DNA of 35,321 nucleotides from Longimicrobiales bacterium (GCA_035764935.1 DASTYK010000148.1:1-35321), one strand, 5' to 3'. Positions 24,086 through 32,778 are shown, counted from the first letter of the stretch. Notes: generated by a model from the letters alone, not told the origin. A program made the numbers and translations.

Positions 24086-26785
24086 ATGATCGCCTCCACC
24101 ACCTCCTCCATCCCGTCCGCGGATCCCCACGCCCGCCACGCCGACGAGATCCTCAGCGCTGTCGTGTTCGGTGCGCAGGACTTCCTGAACCACGATGACT
24201 GGGAGCCGGTGCTGGATCCCTGGCTCGAGCGCCTCGGCCGCGCGACCGGGTCGCACCGCGTGCGCGTGTTCCGGAACCTGGAGCCGGAGCCGGACAGTGG
24301 CCTGCGTACCGGCATCCTCGCGGAGTGGCGCGCGCCCGAGGTCGTCGGACTGGTCGATGCGCCGCTCGAAGAGCTGACGTACAGCCAGTGCGGCTGCGAC
24401 CGCTGGCCGGCCGTGCTCGCGGGGGGCGAGCAGATCGTCGGCAGCACGGGTGACTTCGCGGATTGCGAGCGGGCGTTCCTGCGTGCACAGGGGATCGAGT
24501 CGGTCGCGATCGTGCCCGTGTTCGTGCGAGCGGAGTGGTGGGGCTTCATGGCGTTCGGCGACTGCGTCTCGCCACGCGAGTGGAGCGAGCCCGTGCTGCA
24601 GGCGCTGTCCGCGGCCGCCGGCATCCTGGGCGCAACGCTCGCGCGGCGTGACATGGAGCACCGGATCAGCGCGTCACTCGCGCGCGAACAGCTCGCCGCC
24701 GAGATCGGTGCACTGCTGACCGACGAGCCCCGCACGCTCGACGAGAGCCTGCACCGCTGCGCACGCACACTGGTCAAGCATCTCCACGCCGACGCCGTGC
24801 GTATCTGGCACATCGACGATGGCGGCCAGCTGCTGCGCTCGAGTCCCGCCGCGGGCCGGGTGCAGCGCATCCTGCCCGTGCAGGCACTGCAGGTGGGGGA
24901 TTATGCGATCGGCAGGATCGCGGCGACCGCAGAGCCCGAGGTGTGGACCGACGGCATCCCGGAGCTGTGGCCGGGCAGCCTGGCGGCCGCGGAGGAGGAC
25001 GGGCTGCGCGGCGGCGCGGGCCATCCGCTGAAGAAGGACGGCAAGGTCGTCGGCGTCGTGACCATGCTGCTGCGCGAGCCGCCGACGGAAGCACAGCTCG
25101 ACTCGCTCGCCTCGATCACCGACGAGCTGGCGCTCGCGATCGAGCACAGCCGCGCGCAGAGCGCACACCGCCGCAGCGAGGAACGCTACCGCCAGCTGGT
25201 CGAGGCGACGGTCGAGGGCATCGTGATGCACGACAGGTCGGGCATCATCGACGTGAACCCCAGCACCACGACGCTGACCGGCTACACGGCGGAAGAGCTG
25301 ATCGGCACACCGGCGGTCGACTACATCTCGCCCGCGTACCGCGACCTCGTGAGCCACTACGTCGCGACCAACTACCAGGAGCCCTACGAAGCGGAGATCG
25401 TGCACCGCAGCGGCCGCATCTTCCCCGTTGAGATCAAGGGCAGCGAGTTCGTGCGTGACGGTCGCCGCGTGCGCGTCGCTGCGATCCGCGACATCACCGA
25501 GCGCAGAAAGGCGGAGCGGACTGCGGCGCTGCTGCTCGAGGAGCGGACCGCGCGGGAAACGGAGGAGCGCACGCGCCGCCAGGCGGAGTTCCTGCTGGAA
25601 GCGACGCAGATCCTCTCGTCCTCCTTCGACACTTCCACCACGCTGCGCCAGCTCGCGCACCTGGCCGTGCGCTCGCTCGCGGACTTCTGCGTGGTCACAC
25701 TGCGCGACGGCGACGAGTCGGAGCCGGCGGTCGTGGTGCACGGCGATCCGGCGAAGCAGGTGCTGCTCGAGCTGGCCGTGCAGCAGTGGCGCGAGCACTG
25801 GCAGGACCGCCACGCCTTCGAGCGGGTGCAGGCAGCGGGCGAGGCGTTCCTGATGCCGACCATCACGAGCACCGACCTCGACAACATGGCGCGTGATGCA
25901 GAGCACCGGCGCGTGCTCGGTGAGCTGGGCACACGCTCGCTGATGTCCGCGCCCATCAGCATCGGCGGCGAGCTGATCGGATCGATCATGCTCGCATCGA
26001 GCCAGCCCGACCGTGTGTATGCGACGGAAGACCTCGCGCTCGCGCAGGAGCTCAGCCGGCGCGCGGCCCTCGCCATCCAGGCCGCGCGCTCCTACAACCA
26101 GGCACTCGCCGCGACCCGCGCACGCGACGAGCTGCTCGGCATCGTCGCGCACGACCTGCGCAACCCACTGAACACGATCAGCATGGCGGCCAGCTTCGCC
26201 GTCGAGATGATCGAGGGCGAAGACGCGCGGCCGCTGCGACGCCAGCTCGACATCATCGACCGCACCGTCGAGCACATGAACCGACTGATCCAGGACCTGC
26301 TCGATGCGAGCAGGGTGCAGACCGGCCAGCTCGCGCTCGAGCGGATGCCGACCAGGCCGGAGTCGGTGATCCACGAGGCCATGGACATGCTCCAGCCGCT
26401 TGCAACGCACGCGGGTGTGCGCATGGAGGCGGATTGCGGCCCGGAGCTGCCCGCCGTGCTGCTCGACCGGCAGCGCATGGTGCAGGTACTCTCCAACCTG
26501 GTCGGGAACGCGCTGAAGTTCACGCCCGAAGGCGGGCGCATCGGCATCGGTGCGATCGTGCACGAGAGCACCGTGCGCTTCACCGTGAGCGACACCGGCA
26601 ACGGCATCCCCGCCGACCAGCTCCCGCTCATCTTCGGCCGCTTCTACCAGGCGCGCTCCGACAAGCGCGGGCTCGGGCTAGGCCTGTCGATCGCCAAGGG
26701 CATCGTGGAGGCCCATGGCGGCGAGATCTGGGCGGAGTCGGTGGTCGGCCAGGGAAGCACGTTCGGGGTGGATCTGCCGGTCTAG
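24086..26785 (+). CDS. Soluble sensor histidine kinase (GAF-GAF-PAS-GAF-HisKA-HATPase)
   Basis: 899 residues, no membrane segment, so a cytosolic sensor. GAF-type domain ~19-188 with a Cys-x-Cys at 102-104 (QCGCD), second GAF ~200-356, PAS ~364-475 (YRQLVEATVEGIVMHDRSGIIDVNPSTTTLTGY), third GAF ~503-670, HisKA ~680-747 with the phosphoacceptor His689 (LGIVAHDLRNPLNTI), and HATPase_c ~789-898 with N box NLVGNALKFTPEGG, G1 DTGNGIP, F box FGRFYQA and G2 GLGLGLSIAKGIVEAHGG. All kinase boxes are intact. No receiver domain and no response regulator gene is adjacent, so it is an orphan. Start at ATG 24086 (M-I-A-S-T-T) is chosen because everything upstream in frame is repeat or shadow; the ribosome-binding site is weak. 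A long inverted repeat begins right after its stop. Confidence 0.95.
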   Translation: MIASTTSSIPSADPHARHADEILSAVVFGAQDFLNHDDWEPVLDPWLERLGRATGSHRVRVFRNLEPEPDSGLRTGILAEWRAPEVVGLVDAPLEELTYSQCGCDRWPAVLAGGEQIVGSTGDFADCERAFLRAQGIESVAIVPVFVRAEWWGFMAFGDCVSPREWSEPVLQALSAAAGILGATLARRDMEHRISASLAREQLAAEIGALLTDEPRTLDESLHRCARTLVKHLHADAVRIWHIDDGGQLLRSSPAAGRVQRILPVQALQVGDYAIGRIAATAEPEVWTDGIPELWPGSLAAAEEDGLRGGAGHPLKKDGKVVGVVTMLLREPPTEAQLDSLASITDELALAIEHSRAQSAHRRSEERYRQLVEATVEGIVMHDRSGIIDVNPSTTTLTGYTAEELIGTPAVDYISPAYRDLVSHYVATNYQEPYEAEIVHRSGRIFPVEIKGSEFVRDGRRVRVAAIRDITERRKAERTAALLLEERTARETEERTRRQAEFLLEATQILSSSFDTSTTLRQLAHLAVRSLADFCVVTLRDGDESEPAVVVHGDPAKQVLLELAVQQWREHWQDRHAFERVQAAGEAFLMPTITSTDLDNMARDAEHRRVLGELGTRSLMSAPISIGGELIGSIMLASSQPDRVYATEDLALAQELSRRAALAIQAARSYNQALAATRARDELLGIVAHDLRNPLNTISMAASFAVEMIEGEDARPLRRQLDIIDRTVEHMNRLIQDLLDASRVQTGQLALERMPTRPESVIHEAMDMLQPLATHAGVRMEADCGPELPAVLLDRQRMVQVLSNLVGNALKFTPEGGRIGIGAIVHESTVRFTVSDTGNGIPADQLPLIFGRFYQARSDKRGLGLGLSIAKGIVEAHGGEIWAESVVGQGSTFGVDLPV

Positions 26786-26965
26786 GGTGAGGCGGGCCGG
26801 GGCCCGGGGCCCGGGGCCGGGGCCGGGGGCTGCCCGCTGGGAACGCGGCGCGCGGCGGGTTCGTTGCGTGCGCCGGCGTTCGGGACCCGGGAGCGCGGTC
26901 ACCCGTTTCCACCCGCTGCCACCCCGGGCCCAGGCCCAGGGCCCCGGGCCCTGGCCCGCCTCACC
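26786..26965. repeat. 44-bp inverted repeat with G-quadruplex potential
   Basis: Arms at 26786-26829 and 26922-26965 pair at 40 of 44 positions (both arms start with GGTGAGGCGGGCC, on opposite strands) around 92 bases. The left arm begins at the base after the kinase stop codon. Its plus strand has five runs of four or more G at 26799-26829, separated by only 2-3 C, which fits a G-quadruplex; the same arm can also fold on its C runs. No gene lies inside the element. In position it may act as a terminator of the kinase gene. Confidence 0.75.
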
Positions 26966-27029
26966 ATGTGTCGAGTTCCACGCACCTGACTCGTCTCTTC
27001 TCATCGGAAAGCAACGGAGGAGACACGAG

Positions 27030-28406
27030 ATGAGCGACCTGGAAATCGGAGATGCAACGCGCGCGTTGCGCGACAGCGTGCTCGGGCAGGTGATTGCGCC
27101 GGGGGAGGATGGATACGACGTCGCACGTGCGGGCTACTTCGCGTCGATCGACCGGCGACCGGCGGCGATCGTGCGGCCGGCGGATGCGGGGGACGTGGCG
27201 CGCGTGGTGCTGCTCGCGCGCGAGATGGGGCTCGAGCTGGCGGTGCGCAGCGGCGGCCACAGCATGGCGGGGCACAGCAGCACGGGGGGCGGGATCCTGC
27301 TCGACCTGTCGCCACTGAACGCGATCGACATCGATGCGGCCGCGCGTACGGCGTGGGTCGGCGGAGGAGCCACAGCGGGTGCGATCACGACGGCTGCGGG
27401 TGCGCACGGGCTCGCGCTCGGACTCGGCGACACGGGCAGTGTCGGCGTTGGCGGAATCACGCTCGGTGGTGGCGTCGGCTTCCTGCACCGCAAGCTCGGC
27501 CTCACGCTCGACCAGCTCCTGGGCGCGGAGGTCGTGACCGCGGACGGCTCGCGCATCTACACGGACGCGTCCACCAGTCCCGACCTGTTCTGGGCGATCC
27601 GCGGCGGGGGCGGCAACTTCGGCGTCGTGACGCGGTTCCAGTTCCGGCTGGGCGAAGTCAGCGACGCGGTCGGCGGGCCGCTGATCCTGCCGGCGACACC
27701 CGCGACCATTGCCGGCTCGGTCCGCGCGGCGATCGATGCGCCGGAGGAGATGTCCGGCATGATCCTCGTCATGCGGGCACCGCCGATGCCGATGCTGCCC
27801 GCAGAGGTGCACGGCCGGCTCGTCGTGATGCTGATGCTCGTGTACGCCGGGGATGCGGACTCGGGACGTCGCGCATTCGAGCCGTTCCGCGCGCTGGCCA
27901 CACCGCTCGCCGACATGACGCAGCCGATGAAGTACCCTGCGATCTACGAGGGCGGACACGGGCCGCACCCGGTCGCAACCGCGGTGCGCAACTTCTTCAC
28001 CGACGACGTCGACCTGTCGGCCGCGGAGTTCATCCTGGAGCGGCTGCAGCAGTCCACGGCGCCAATGAGCGTCGTGCAGTTCCGCGTGCTGGGCGGCGCC
28101 GTCGCGCGCGTGCCCGCGGACGCGACGGCGTTCGCACACCGGGGACGTCGCATGATGGCCAATGCCGCCGCGGCGTTCGAGCGGCTGGAGGAACGTGCAC
28201 AGCACCAGGCATGGGCGGAGGAGACCGCGGCACGGCTGCGCGGCGATCACCGCGGCGCCTACGTCGGCTTCATGGGTGCGGAGGGCGACGCGCGCGTGCG
28301 TGAGGCGTATCCCGGCGACACGTGGACTCGCCTGTCGCGCATCAAGAAGCGCTACGATCCGGACAACGTGTTCCGGATGAACCAGAACATCACGCCGGCG
28401 CAATGA
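27030..28406 (+). CDS. FAD-dependent oxidase, BBE-like family
   Basis: 458 residues, a PCMH-type FAD protein related to berberine bridge and carbohydrate oxidases. FAD-binding features: RPADAGDVARVVLLAREMGLELAVRSGGHSMAGHSS (His77 is the residue that usually binds FAD covalently), GLGDTGSVGVGGITLGGGVGFLHRKLGLTLDQL, and LFWAIRGGGGNFGVVTRFQF. The C-terminal BBE motif is KKRYDPDNVFRMNQNI. The second covalent site, a Cys in bicovalent members, is Thr135 here, so the cofactor is at most singly linked. No signal peptide; likely cytosolic. ATG at 27030 with GGAGG at 27016-27020. Substrate unknown. It is transcribed alone and ends in a strong terminator. Confidence 0.92.
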   Translation: MSDLEIGDATRALRDSVLGQVIAPGEDGYDVARAGYFASIDRRPAAIVRPADAGDVARVVLLAREMGLELAVRSGGHSMAGHSSTGGGILLDLSPLNAIDIDAAARTAWVGGGATAGAITTAAGAHGLALGLGDTGSVGVGGITLGGGVGFLHRKLGLTLDQLLGAEVVTADGSRIYTDASTSPDLFWAIRGGGGNFGVVTRFQFRLGEVSDAVGGPLILPATPATIAGSVRAAIDAPEEMSGMILVMRAPPMPMLPAEVHGRLVVMLMLVYAGDADSGRRAFEPFRALATPLADMTQPMKYPAIYEGGHGPHPVATAVRNFFTDDVDLSAAEFILERLQQSTAPMSVVQFRVLGGAVARVPADATAFAHRGRRMMANAAAAFERLEERAQHQAWAEETAARLRGDHRGAYVGFMGAEGDARVREAYPGDTWTRLSRIKKRYDPDNVFRMNQNITPAQ

Positions 28407-28410
28407 CAGA

Positions 28411-28440
28411 GGGCCCGGGCTGATCCGCCCGGGCCCTTTT
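28411..28440 (+). terminator. Rho-independent terminator of the FAD oxidase gene
   Basis: Perfect 10-bp stem GGGCCCGGGC / GCCCGGGCCC (28411-28420, 28427-28436) with the loop TGATCC and four T residues after it, five bases past the stop. It sits between this gene and the converging cytochrome gene (stop at 28482). Confidence 0.92.
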
Positions 28441-28481
28441 GTCTGGTCATCGTGAAATCGAGTGCGCGGGCCGCTCGCGAC

Positions 28482-29366
28482 TCACTCGACTGGCGTCCAC
28501 TCGACCGGCTCGAGCGACGTCAGGTATGCCCAGATCGCGCGCATCTCCGTGTCCGTCGCGTGCGAGAACGCGGTCCACGGCATGTACATCGGGTTCAGGT
28601 GCCTGCCCTCCGGTGTGACACCGGTCTTCAGCGTGTGTGCAAACTGCTCGTACGTCCAGTTCTTCAGGTTGCCGGCCGGCGTCAGGTTCGCTCCGGGTGG
28701 CGCACCAGGCGCCTCGGCAGGCGCGCCGGCGAGCTGCGCGCCGTGGCAGCCGATGCAGAGACGCGTCAGGTAATAGCCGTACTCCGCAGTCGGCTCCTTT
28801 GCAGGCGCCTCGAGATGGCGCGCGTCCGGCAGCATGCGATCCCGGGATGGATGGAGCTTGCCGAGTGCCACGAGACCCCGACCGACCGGGCCGAACTCGC
28901 GCTCCGGCAGTGAATCGGGGATCGCCGGCAGCGTCTGCAGGTACGCGACCAGGTCAGCGATCTCCCGGTCACTCAGGTACACGTACTCCTGCGACGGCAT
29001 GATGAACAGCGCGCGGCCGTCCGCACCGATACCGTGCCGGATCGCGCGCTCCCACTGCTCCACTGTCAGTGCACCGCCCTCACGACCCGGCGTCAGGTTG
29101 GGTGCGGGCAGACGCGCCATCGGCATCTCGTCGATCAGCATCACGCCGGCCAGGTTGCCGCCGTGGCAGTCACGGCAGCCGAACGCGCCGGCAAGACGCT
29201 CACCTTCGGCTACGTCCGCCGCGGCAAGATCGAGCGCGTGCGCCTCGACCTCCGGCCGTGCGTTCAGGTGCATGCTGCTGACGGCGTAGCCGGTCCCTGC
29301 TGCCAGTCCGATCAGCAGCACCAGACCGCCGAGGGTAATGCCCGCTCGTCGCTTCCAGGTAGTCAT
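28482..29366 (-). CDS. Membrane-anchored dihaem cytochrome c
   Basis: 294 residues. An N-terminal hydrophobic helix (about 8-30, RRAGITLGGLVLLIGLAAGTGYAV) works as anchor or signal. Two class-I cytochrome c domains follow: haem 1 CRDCH (64-68) with a Met in FIMPSQEY (Met123), and haem 2 CIGCH (204-208) with a Met in MYMPW (Met262). It should be an electron carrier on the periplasmic side, like the cytochrome subunits of dehydrogenases. ATG at 29366 with AGGAGAT upstream. A 5'-leader hairpin lies about 30 bases before the start. It is a paralogue of the gene at 30026-30904, with most of the sequence shared. No dehydrogenase subunit is adjacent. Confidence 0.93.
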   Translation of the reverse strand: MTTWKRRAGITLGGLVLLIGLAAGTGYAVSSMHLNARPEVEAHALDLAAADVAEGERLAGAFGCRDCHGGNLAGVMLIDEMPMARLPAPNLTPGREGGALTVEQWERAIRHGIGADGRALFIMPSQEYVYLSDREIADLVAYLQTLPAIPDSLPEREFGPVGRGLVALGKLHPSRDRMLPDARHLEAPAKEPTAEYGYYLTRLCIGCHGAQLAGAPAEAPGAPPGANLTPAGNLKNWTYEQFAHTLKTGVTPEGRHLNPMYMPWTAFSHATDTEMRAIWAYLTSLEPVEWTPVE

Positions 29367-30025
29367 CGGGGGATCTCCTGAATATCCACGGGAAACGCGC
29401 GGCCTGAACGGCCGCGCATCGGGGTTCACTTGCGATGTTGCATCTGGACGATGCGGACCCCCGGCTGCGTCGACGCGCCGTGGGTGCAATCAGAACGGGA
29501 TTCCGGTGCGGCGGGTTGCACCGGCGGTCGAACGGTACAGGCGGAGGCGGAGGCGGCGGAAGGTTTTTGTGGCGGGGATTCGATTCGGATGGCACCGAAT
29601 TGCGTCAGGGTGCGCGACTGCGTGGCTTCCGGGTTGACTGGCGGCGCGCTCGGGGCGTCGGGCTGGCCACGGCGTTCGGGATCGTACCTGACAGCGGCAC
29701 TGGGGGCGCCCCCTCCCTGTCCGCACGCCCCTGCGCACCCGGCCCCGCGCCGGCCGGAAACGTCACAATTGAGGCGACCGCATCTGGCGCATGTAACGAA
29801 CCCGGCGATATACGCCGGAAACGTCACAGAACGCCTGTCCTGCGACCCCGTTATGAAACGTTTCCGGCCTCAGGCGCCGGAAAGGTTACAGTCGCCTGGA
29901 CGCACGGCAGCAAATGTGACGAAACCGGCGCCCGATGACGCCCTCCCGCCGCGAGTCGCCTCGGCGGCGTGAGTCAACCATCCGCCGGTCGCTCGTGTGC
30001 AGGTGCCCTGCGGGTCTCCCTGCCC
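29367..30025. other. 660-bp non-coding gap between cytochrome genes
   Basis: No convincing gene: the open frames are opposite-strand shadows, Ser/Arg/Pro/Cys-rich with no family match. It contains a perfect 8-bp hairpin GCGCGGCC/GGCCGCGC (29397-29417) in the leader of the downstream cytochrome gene, a stretch of unexplained sequence at 29430-29750, and three palindromic units at 29754-29940 described separately. Confidence 0.6.
29754..29940. repeat. Three ~62-bp palindromic units
   Basis: Six copies of a 13-bp motif alternate in direction. Forward CCGGAAACGTCAC at 29754, the same at 29815, CCGGAAAGGTTAC at 29877; reverse GTAACGAACCCGG at 29793, GAAACGTTTCCGG at 29855, GTGACGAAACCGG at 29916. 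Each forward copy is followed by its reverse partner 39, 40 and 39 bases downstream, so the units start 61-62 bp apart. The regular layout is hard to reach by chance. Function unknown: operator array, RNA hairpins or a dispersed repeat are all possible. Confidence 0.7.
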
Positions 30026-30904
30026 TCACTCCTCCGTCGCCACCGGTTCCAGCGTCTTCAGGTATGCCCACATCGCCCGGAGCGCGGTGTCGTCCGACTG
30101 GCCGATGGATGGCCATGGCATGAACATCGGATCGAGGGACTTCCCCTCCGGCGTCACCCCGGTCCGCAGCGTCCGCTCGAAATCCTCGTACGTCCAGCGC
30201 GCGAGATTCCCGGCCGGGGTCAGGTTCGCGGCGAGCGGTGAGCCGGGCATGGGCATGGGCCCACCGGCGAGGTTGCGGCCGTGGCAGCCCGCGCAGAGGC
30301 GCGTCAGGTAGAAGCCGTACTCGGGTGTTGCCGCCCTGGCCGGTGCATCGAGGTGACGCGCGTCGGGTGGCATGAGGTCCGGTGCGAAGTCGATCATGCC
30401 GAGCCCCACCAGCGTGCGGCCGAGCGGGCCGAACCCGCGTGGCGGCAGTGTGTCGGGTACGGCGGGCACCGTTCGCAGGTAGGCGATCAGGTCAGCGACG
30501 TCGCGGTCGCTGAGCCAGACGTAATCGTTGGAGGGCAGGATGAAGAGCGCGCGCCCGTCCGCTCCGACGCCGTGCCGGATCGCGCGCTCCCACTGCTCGT
30601 CGGTGAGCGGGCCGCCCGCGCGTCCGGGCGTGAGGTTGGGCGCTGCGACGCGGCCCATCGGCGTCGCATCGACGAGCATCCGTCCTTCCAGCTTCCCGCC
30701 ATGGCAGTCGATGCACCCGAACACCCGCACCAGCTCGGCGCCTGACGTTGCATCGCCGGTGGACGCGTCGAATGCGTGGGTGTCGACCTCCGGTACATCA
30801 TCGATGCGTGCGGTCCCGATCGCGAACGCCGCACTGCCGGCGGCGAGGACGAGTGCGAGCAGAACGAGCACGCCAACGCCGATACGGCGCAGCCATTCCC
30901 GCAT
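30026..30904 (-). CDS. Membrane-anchored dihaem cytochrome c, paralogue
   Basis: 292 residues. Hydrophobic anchor/signal ~8-30, then two cytochrome c domains with CIDCH (64-68) and CAGCH near 203-207. Much of the chain matches the 28482-29366 protein (for example NLTPGR.GG.LT.EQWERAIRHG.GADGRALFI and the GNL..WTYE.F..TL.TGVTPEG segment), so a tandem duplication is clear. The haem-2 Met in MFMPW is kept, but at the haem-1 ligand position the paralogue's FIMPS is FILPS here, so Met is replaced by Leu. ATG at 30904 with AGGAGGAAC upstream, a strong ribosome-binding site. It is downstream of the amidase gene on the same strand, with 79 bases between. Confidence 0.93.
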   Translation of the reverse strand: MREWLRRIGVGVLVLLALVLAAGSAAFAIGTARIDDVPEVDTHAFDASTGDATSGAELVRVFGCIDCHGGKLEGRMLVDATPMGRVAAPNLTPGRAGGPLTDEQWERAIRHGVGADGRALFILPSNDYVWLSDRDVADLIAYLRTVPAVPDTLPPRGFGPLGRTLVGLGMIDFAPDLMPPDARHLDAPARAATPEYGFYLTRLCAGCHGRNLAGGPMPMPGSPLAANLTPAGNLARWTYEDFERTLRTGVTPEGKSLDPMFMPWPSIGQSDDTALRAMWAYLKTLEPVATEE

Positions 30905-30983
30905 TGAGTTCCTCCTCTCGAGCCGGACCTGAATTGGATCCGGTACCTGCTGAGACGATCCGGAGAAACGCGGTGGAACAGCG

Positions 30984-32546
30984 TCAGTCGTGCATCAATG
31001 GCGGTGTTGTGACGGGTGGCCGGCGATGTCGTGTGGCCTGCTCGAATGCGTACGCGAGTGCAATCAGCCGCGGCTCGCTCCACCGGTCGCCCAGGAGCTG
31101 AAGGCCGACGGGCAGCATGCCGTCGCGCACCCATCCCATCGGCACGCTGACGGCCGGCACCCCTGCCGCGGGCACCGGCGTCTGGCTGTTGTCGCCGGCG
31201 GGAGTGGAAAGGTCGCCGACAAGGCGCGGCGGGTTGCTCCACGTCGGGTACGCGATCGCATCGAGCTGGTGCTGCTCGAGCACCTGCTTCAATGCGACGT
31301 ACCACGCCTCGTGCGTCTCGCGTGCCCGCCGGCAGCGCTCCGGGTCGCCTGCAGTCGTGTCGCTCAGCGAATTGCGCATGCGCTGCTCGATCGACGGATG
31401 GTACTTCCCGGACTCGAGGATCTGCTCGAGCGTGCGGTACGGCGCAGCGTCGCCACGCGTGGCGAGGTAGTTCTCGAGGTCGCGCCGAAAGCCGGAGCAG
31501 AGCACCGGTCGGATGGAGTCCATGAAGGCCAGCTCGACGGGATCCACGATCACGGCACCCGCGGCGCGCATGGCGTCCAGTGCCTCGTCGAAGCGCTGCA
31601 GCACTTCCGGATCCGCGCCGCGGCGGTTTGCGATGCGTCGCGCGACGCCGATACGTGCGCCGCGCAGCGCATCCGGATCGAGAAACGAAGTGTAGGTTTC
31701 CGGGATGTGAGCCGCCGCTTCCGCGGTGGCGGGATCGCGCGGTTCGCTGCCGGCGAGCACGTCGAGCAGCAGTGCGGCATCCGCGACGCTGCGCGCCATC
31801 GGTCCGCCGACGTCGCGCTCGAGGAAGAGCGGCACGATGCCGGCGCGGCTCGTCAGCCCGATCGTCGGACGGATCCCGAACAGTGCGGTATGCGACGACG
31901 GCCCGCGGATCGAGTTGCCGGTGTCGGTCCCGAGGCCTGCCGCGCCGAAGCTCGCGGCGACGGCGGCCGCAGTGCCGCCGCTGGAGCCGGCGGGCACGCG
32001 GTTCAGTGCATACGGATTGAACGTGTATCCCGGCAACGCCGAGCCGATCGTCTCCAGCGGACTGAACGCGAACTCCGCCATGTTCGACTTGGCGAGCACG
32101 ATCGCACCGGCAGCGCGCAGTTTCGCGACCATGGTCGCGTCCTGCGGCGGGATCGAATCCGCGAGCGAGGCAGAGCCGGCCGTCGTCGGCAGATCGTACG
32201 TGTCGTAGTTGTCCTTGACGATGATAGGGATGCCGTGCAGCGGCCCGACGAACTCGCCCGTGCGTGCGAAGGTCGCGTCGAGCGAGTCGGCGACCTCGCG
32301 TGCGCGCGGATGGATCACGATGATCGAGTTGAGCGAAGGGCCGCGCTGGTCGTACGCGTCGATCCTGGCCAGGTAGGCATCGACGATCTGGCGCGCGGTG
32401 ACGTCGCCTGCGCGCATGGCGTCATGCAGCTGGGCGATGCTCTTCTCGTGCACCTCGAAATGCTGTGCGTGCACGGCGGCTCCCTGGAACGTGGCGGCAG
32501 TTACTGTGAGTGCGGCGATGATCGCGCGTCGTGGCAGTGTGCGCAT
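30984..32546 (-). CDS. Exported amidase-signature family hydrolase
   Basis: 520 residues. Signal peptide 1-28 (basic MRTLPRR, hydrophobic core, A-V-H-A-Q). Amidase signature triad: Lys111 (GIPIIVKDNYDT), the cis-Ser in PAGSSGGT (Ser188) and the nucleophile in GTDTGNSIRGP (Ser212), 24 residues after it as in characterised members. It hydrolyses an amide or ester bond in the periplasm; substrate unknown. Sequence to the C-terminus (VPMGWVRDGMLPVGLQLLGDRWSEPRLIALAYAFEQAT) is typical and complete. ATG at 32546, only one base after the stop of the zinc-ribbon gene, so the two are probably co-translated. Confidence 0.93.
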   Translation of the reverse strand: MRTLPRRAIIAALTVTAATFQGAAVHAQHFEVHEKSIAQLHDAMRAGDVTARQIVDAYLARIDAYDQRGPSLNSIIVIHPRAREVADSLDATFARTGEFVGPLHGIPIIVKDNYDTYDLPTTAGSASLADSIPPQDATMVAKLRAAGAIVLAKSNMAEFAFSPLETIGSALPGYTFNPYALNRVPAGSSGGTAAAVAASFGAAGLGTDTGNSIRGPSSHTALFGIRPTIGLTSRAGIVPLFLERDVGGPMARSVADAALLLDVLAGSEPRDPATAEAAAHIPETYTSFLDPDALRGARIGVARRIANRRGADPEVLQRFDEALDAMRAAGAVIVDPVELAFMDSIRPVLCSGFRRDLENYLATRGDAAPYRTLEQILESGKYHPSIEQRMRNSLSDTTAGDPERCRRARETHEAWYVALKQVLEQHQLDAIAYPTWSNPPRLVGDLSTPAGDNSQTPVPAAGVPAVSVPMGWVRDGMLPVGLQLLGDRWSEPRLIALAYAFEQATRHRRPPVTTPPLMHD

Positions 32547-32547
32547 G

Positions 32548-32778
32548 TCAGAGCCGCTCCCACTTCGAAGACGTCGGCAGCTTGTCGAGCGCCTCGGGTC
32601 GCGCGTACAGCTGCGTCAGGCCGCAGTGGCCGCAGATGATGACATGGAACTTCTCCGACATCGCCCATCCTCCGAGTCCGGGAAGGTAGTTCGGCGCGTG
32701 GCCACCGCCGGCGCTGACCGGCTTGACGCTCCGGAACATCTCGTTGCTGCCACAGTTCATGCATGCGACGCCGGCCAT
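32548..32778 (-). CDS. Small zinc-ribbon-like protein
   Basis: 76 residues, with two Cys-x2-Cys pairs: Cys6/Cys9 (CMNCGS) and Cys49/Cys52 (CGHCGL), the layout of a zinc ribbon. The middle KPVSAGGGHAPNYLPGLGG is loop-like and the strand FHVIICGHCGLTQLYARPEAL leads into the tail. No signal peptide, so cytosolic. ATG at 32778 with GAGGA upstream. It lies directly before the amidase gene. The family is not one I can name; metal binding is inferred from the cysteines. Confidence 0.82.
   Translation of the reverse strand: MAGVACMNCGSNEMFRSVKPVSAGGGHAPNYLPGLGGWAMSEKFHVIICGHCGLTQLYARPEALDKLPTSSKWERL

Noticed and set aside
29754-29940. A CRISPR array (period about 62 bp)
   Set aside because: The repeated core is only 13 bp, alternates in direction, and is imperfect; spacer-like parts are not of constant length, and there are no cas genes nearby.
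29426-29972. Open frames on both strands in the gap between the cytochrome genes
   Set aside because: They lack a recognisable domain, ribosome-binding site or signal peptide, and they overlap each other on both strands; the composition looks like random GC-rich sequence.
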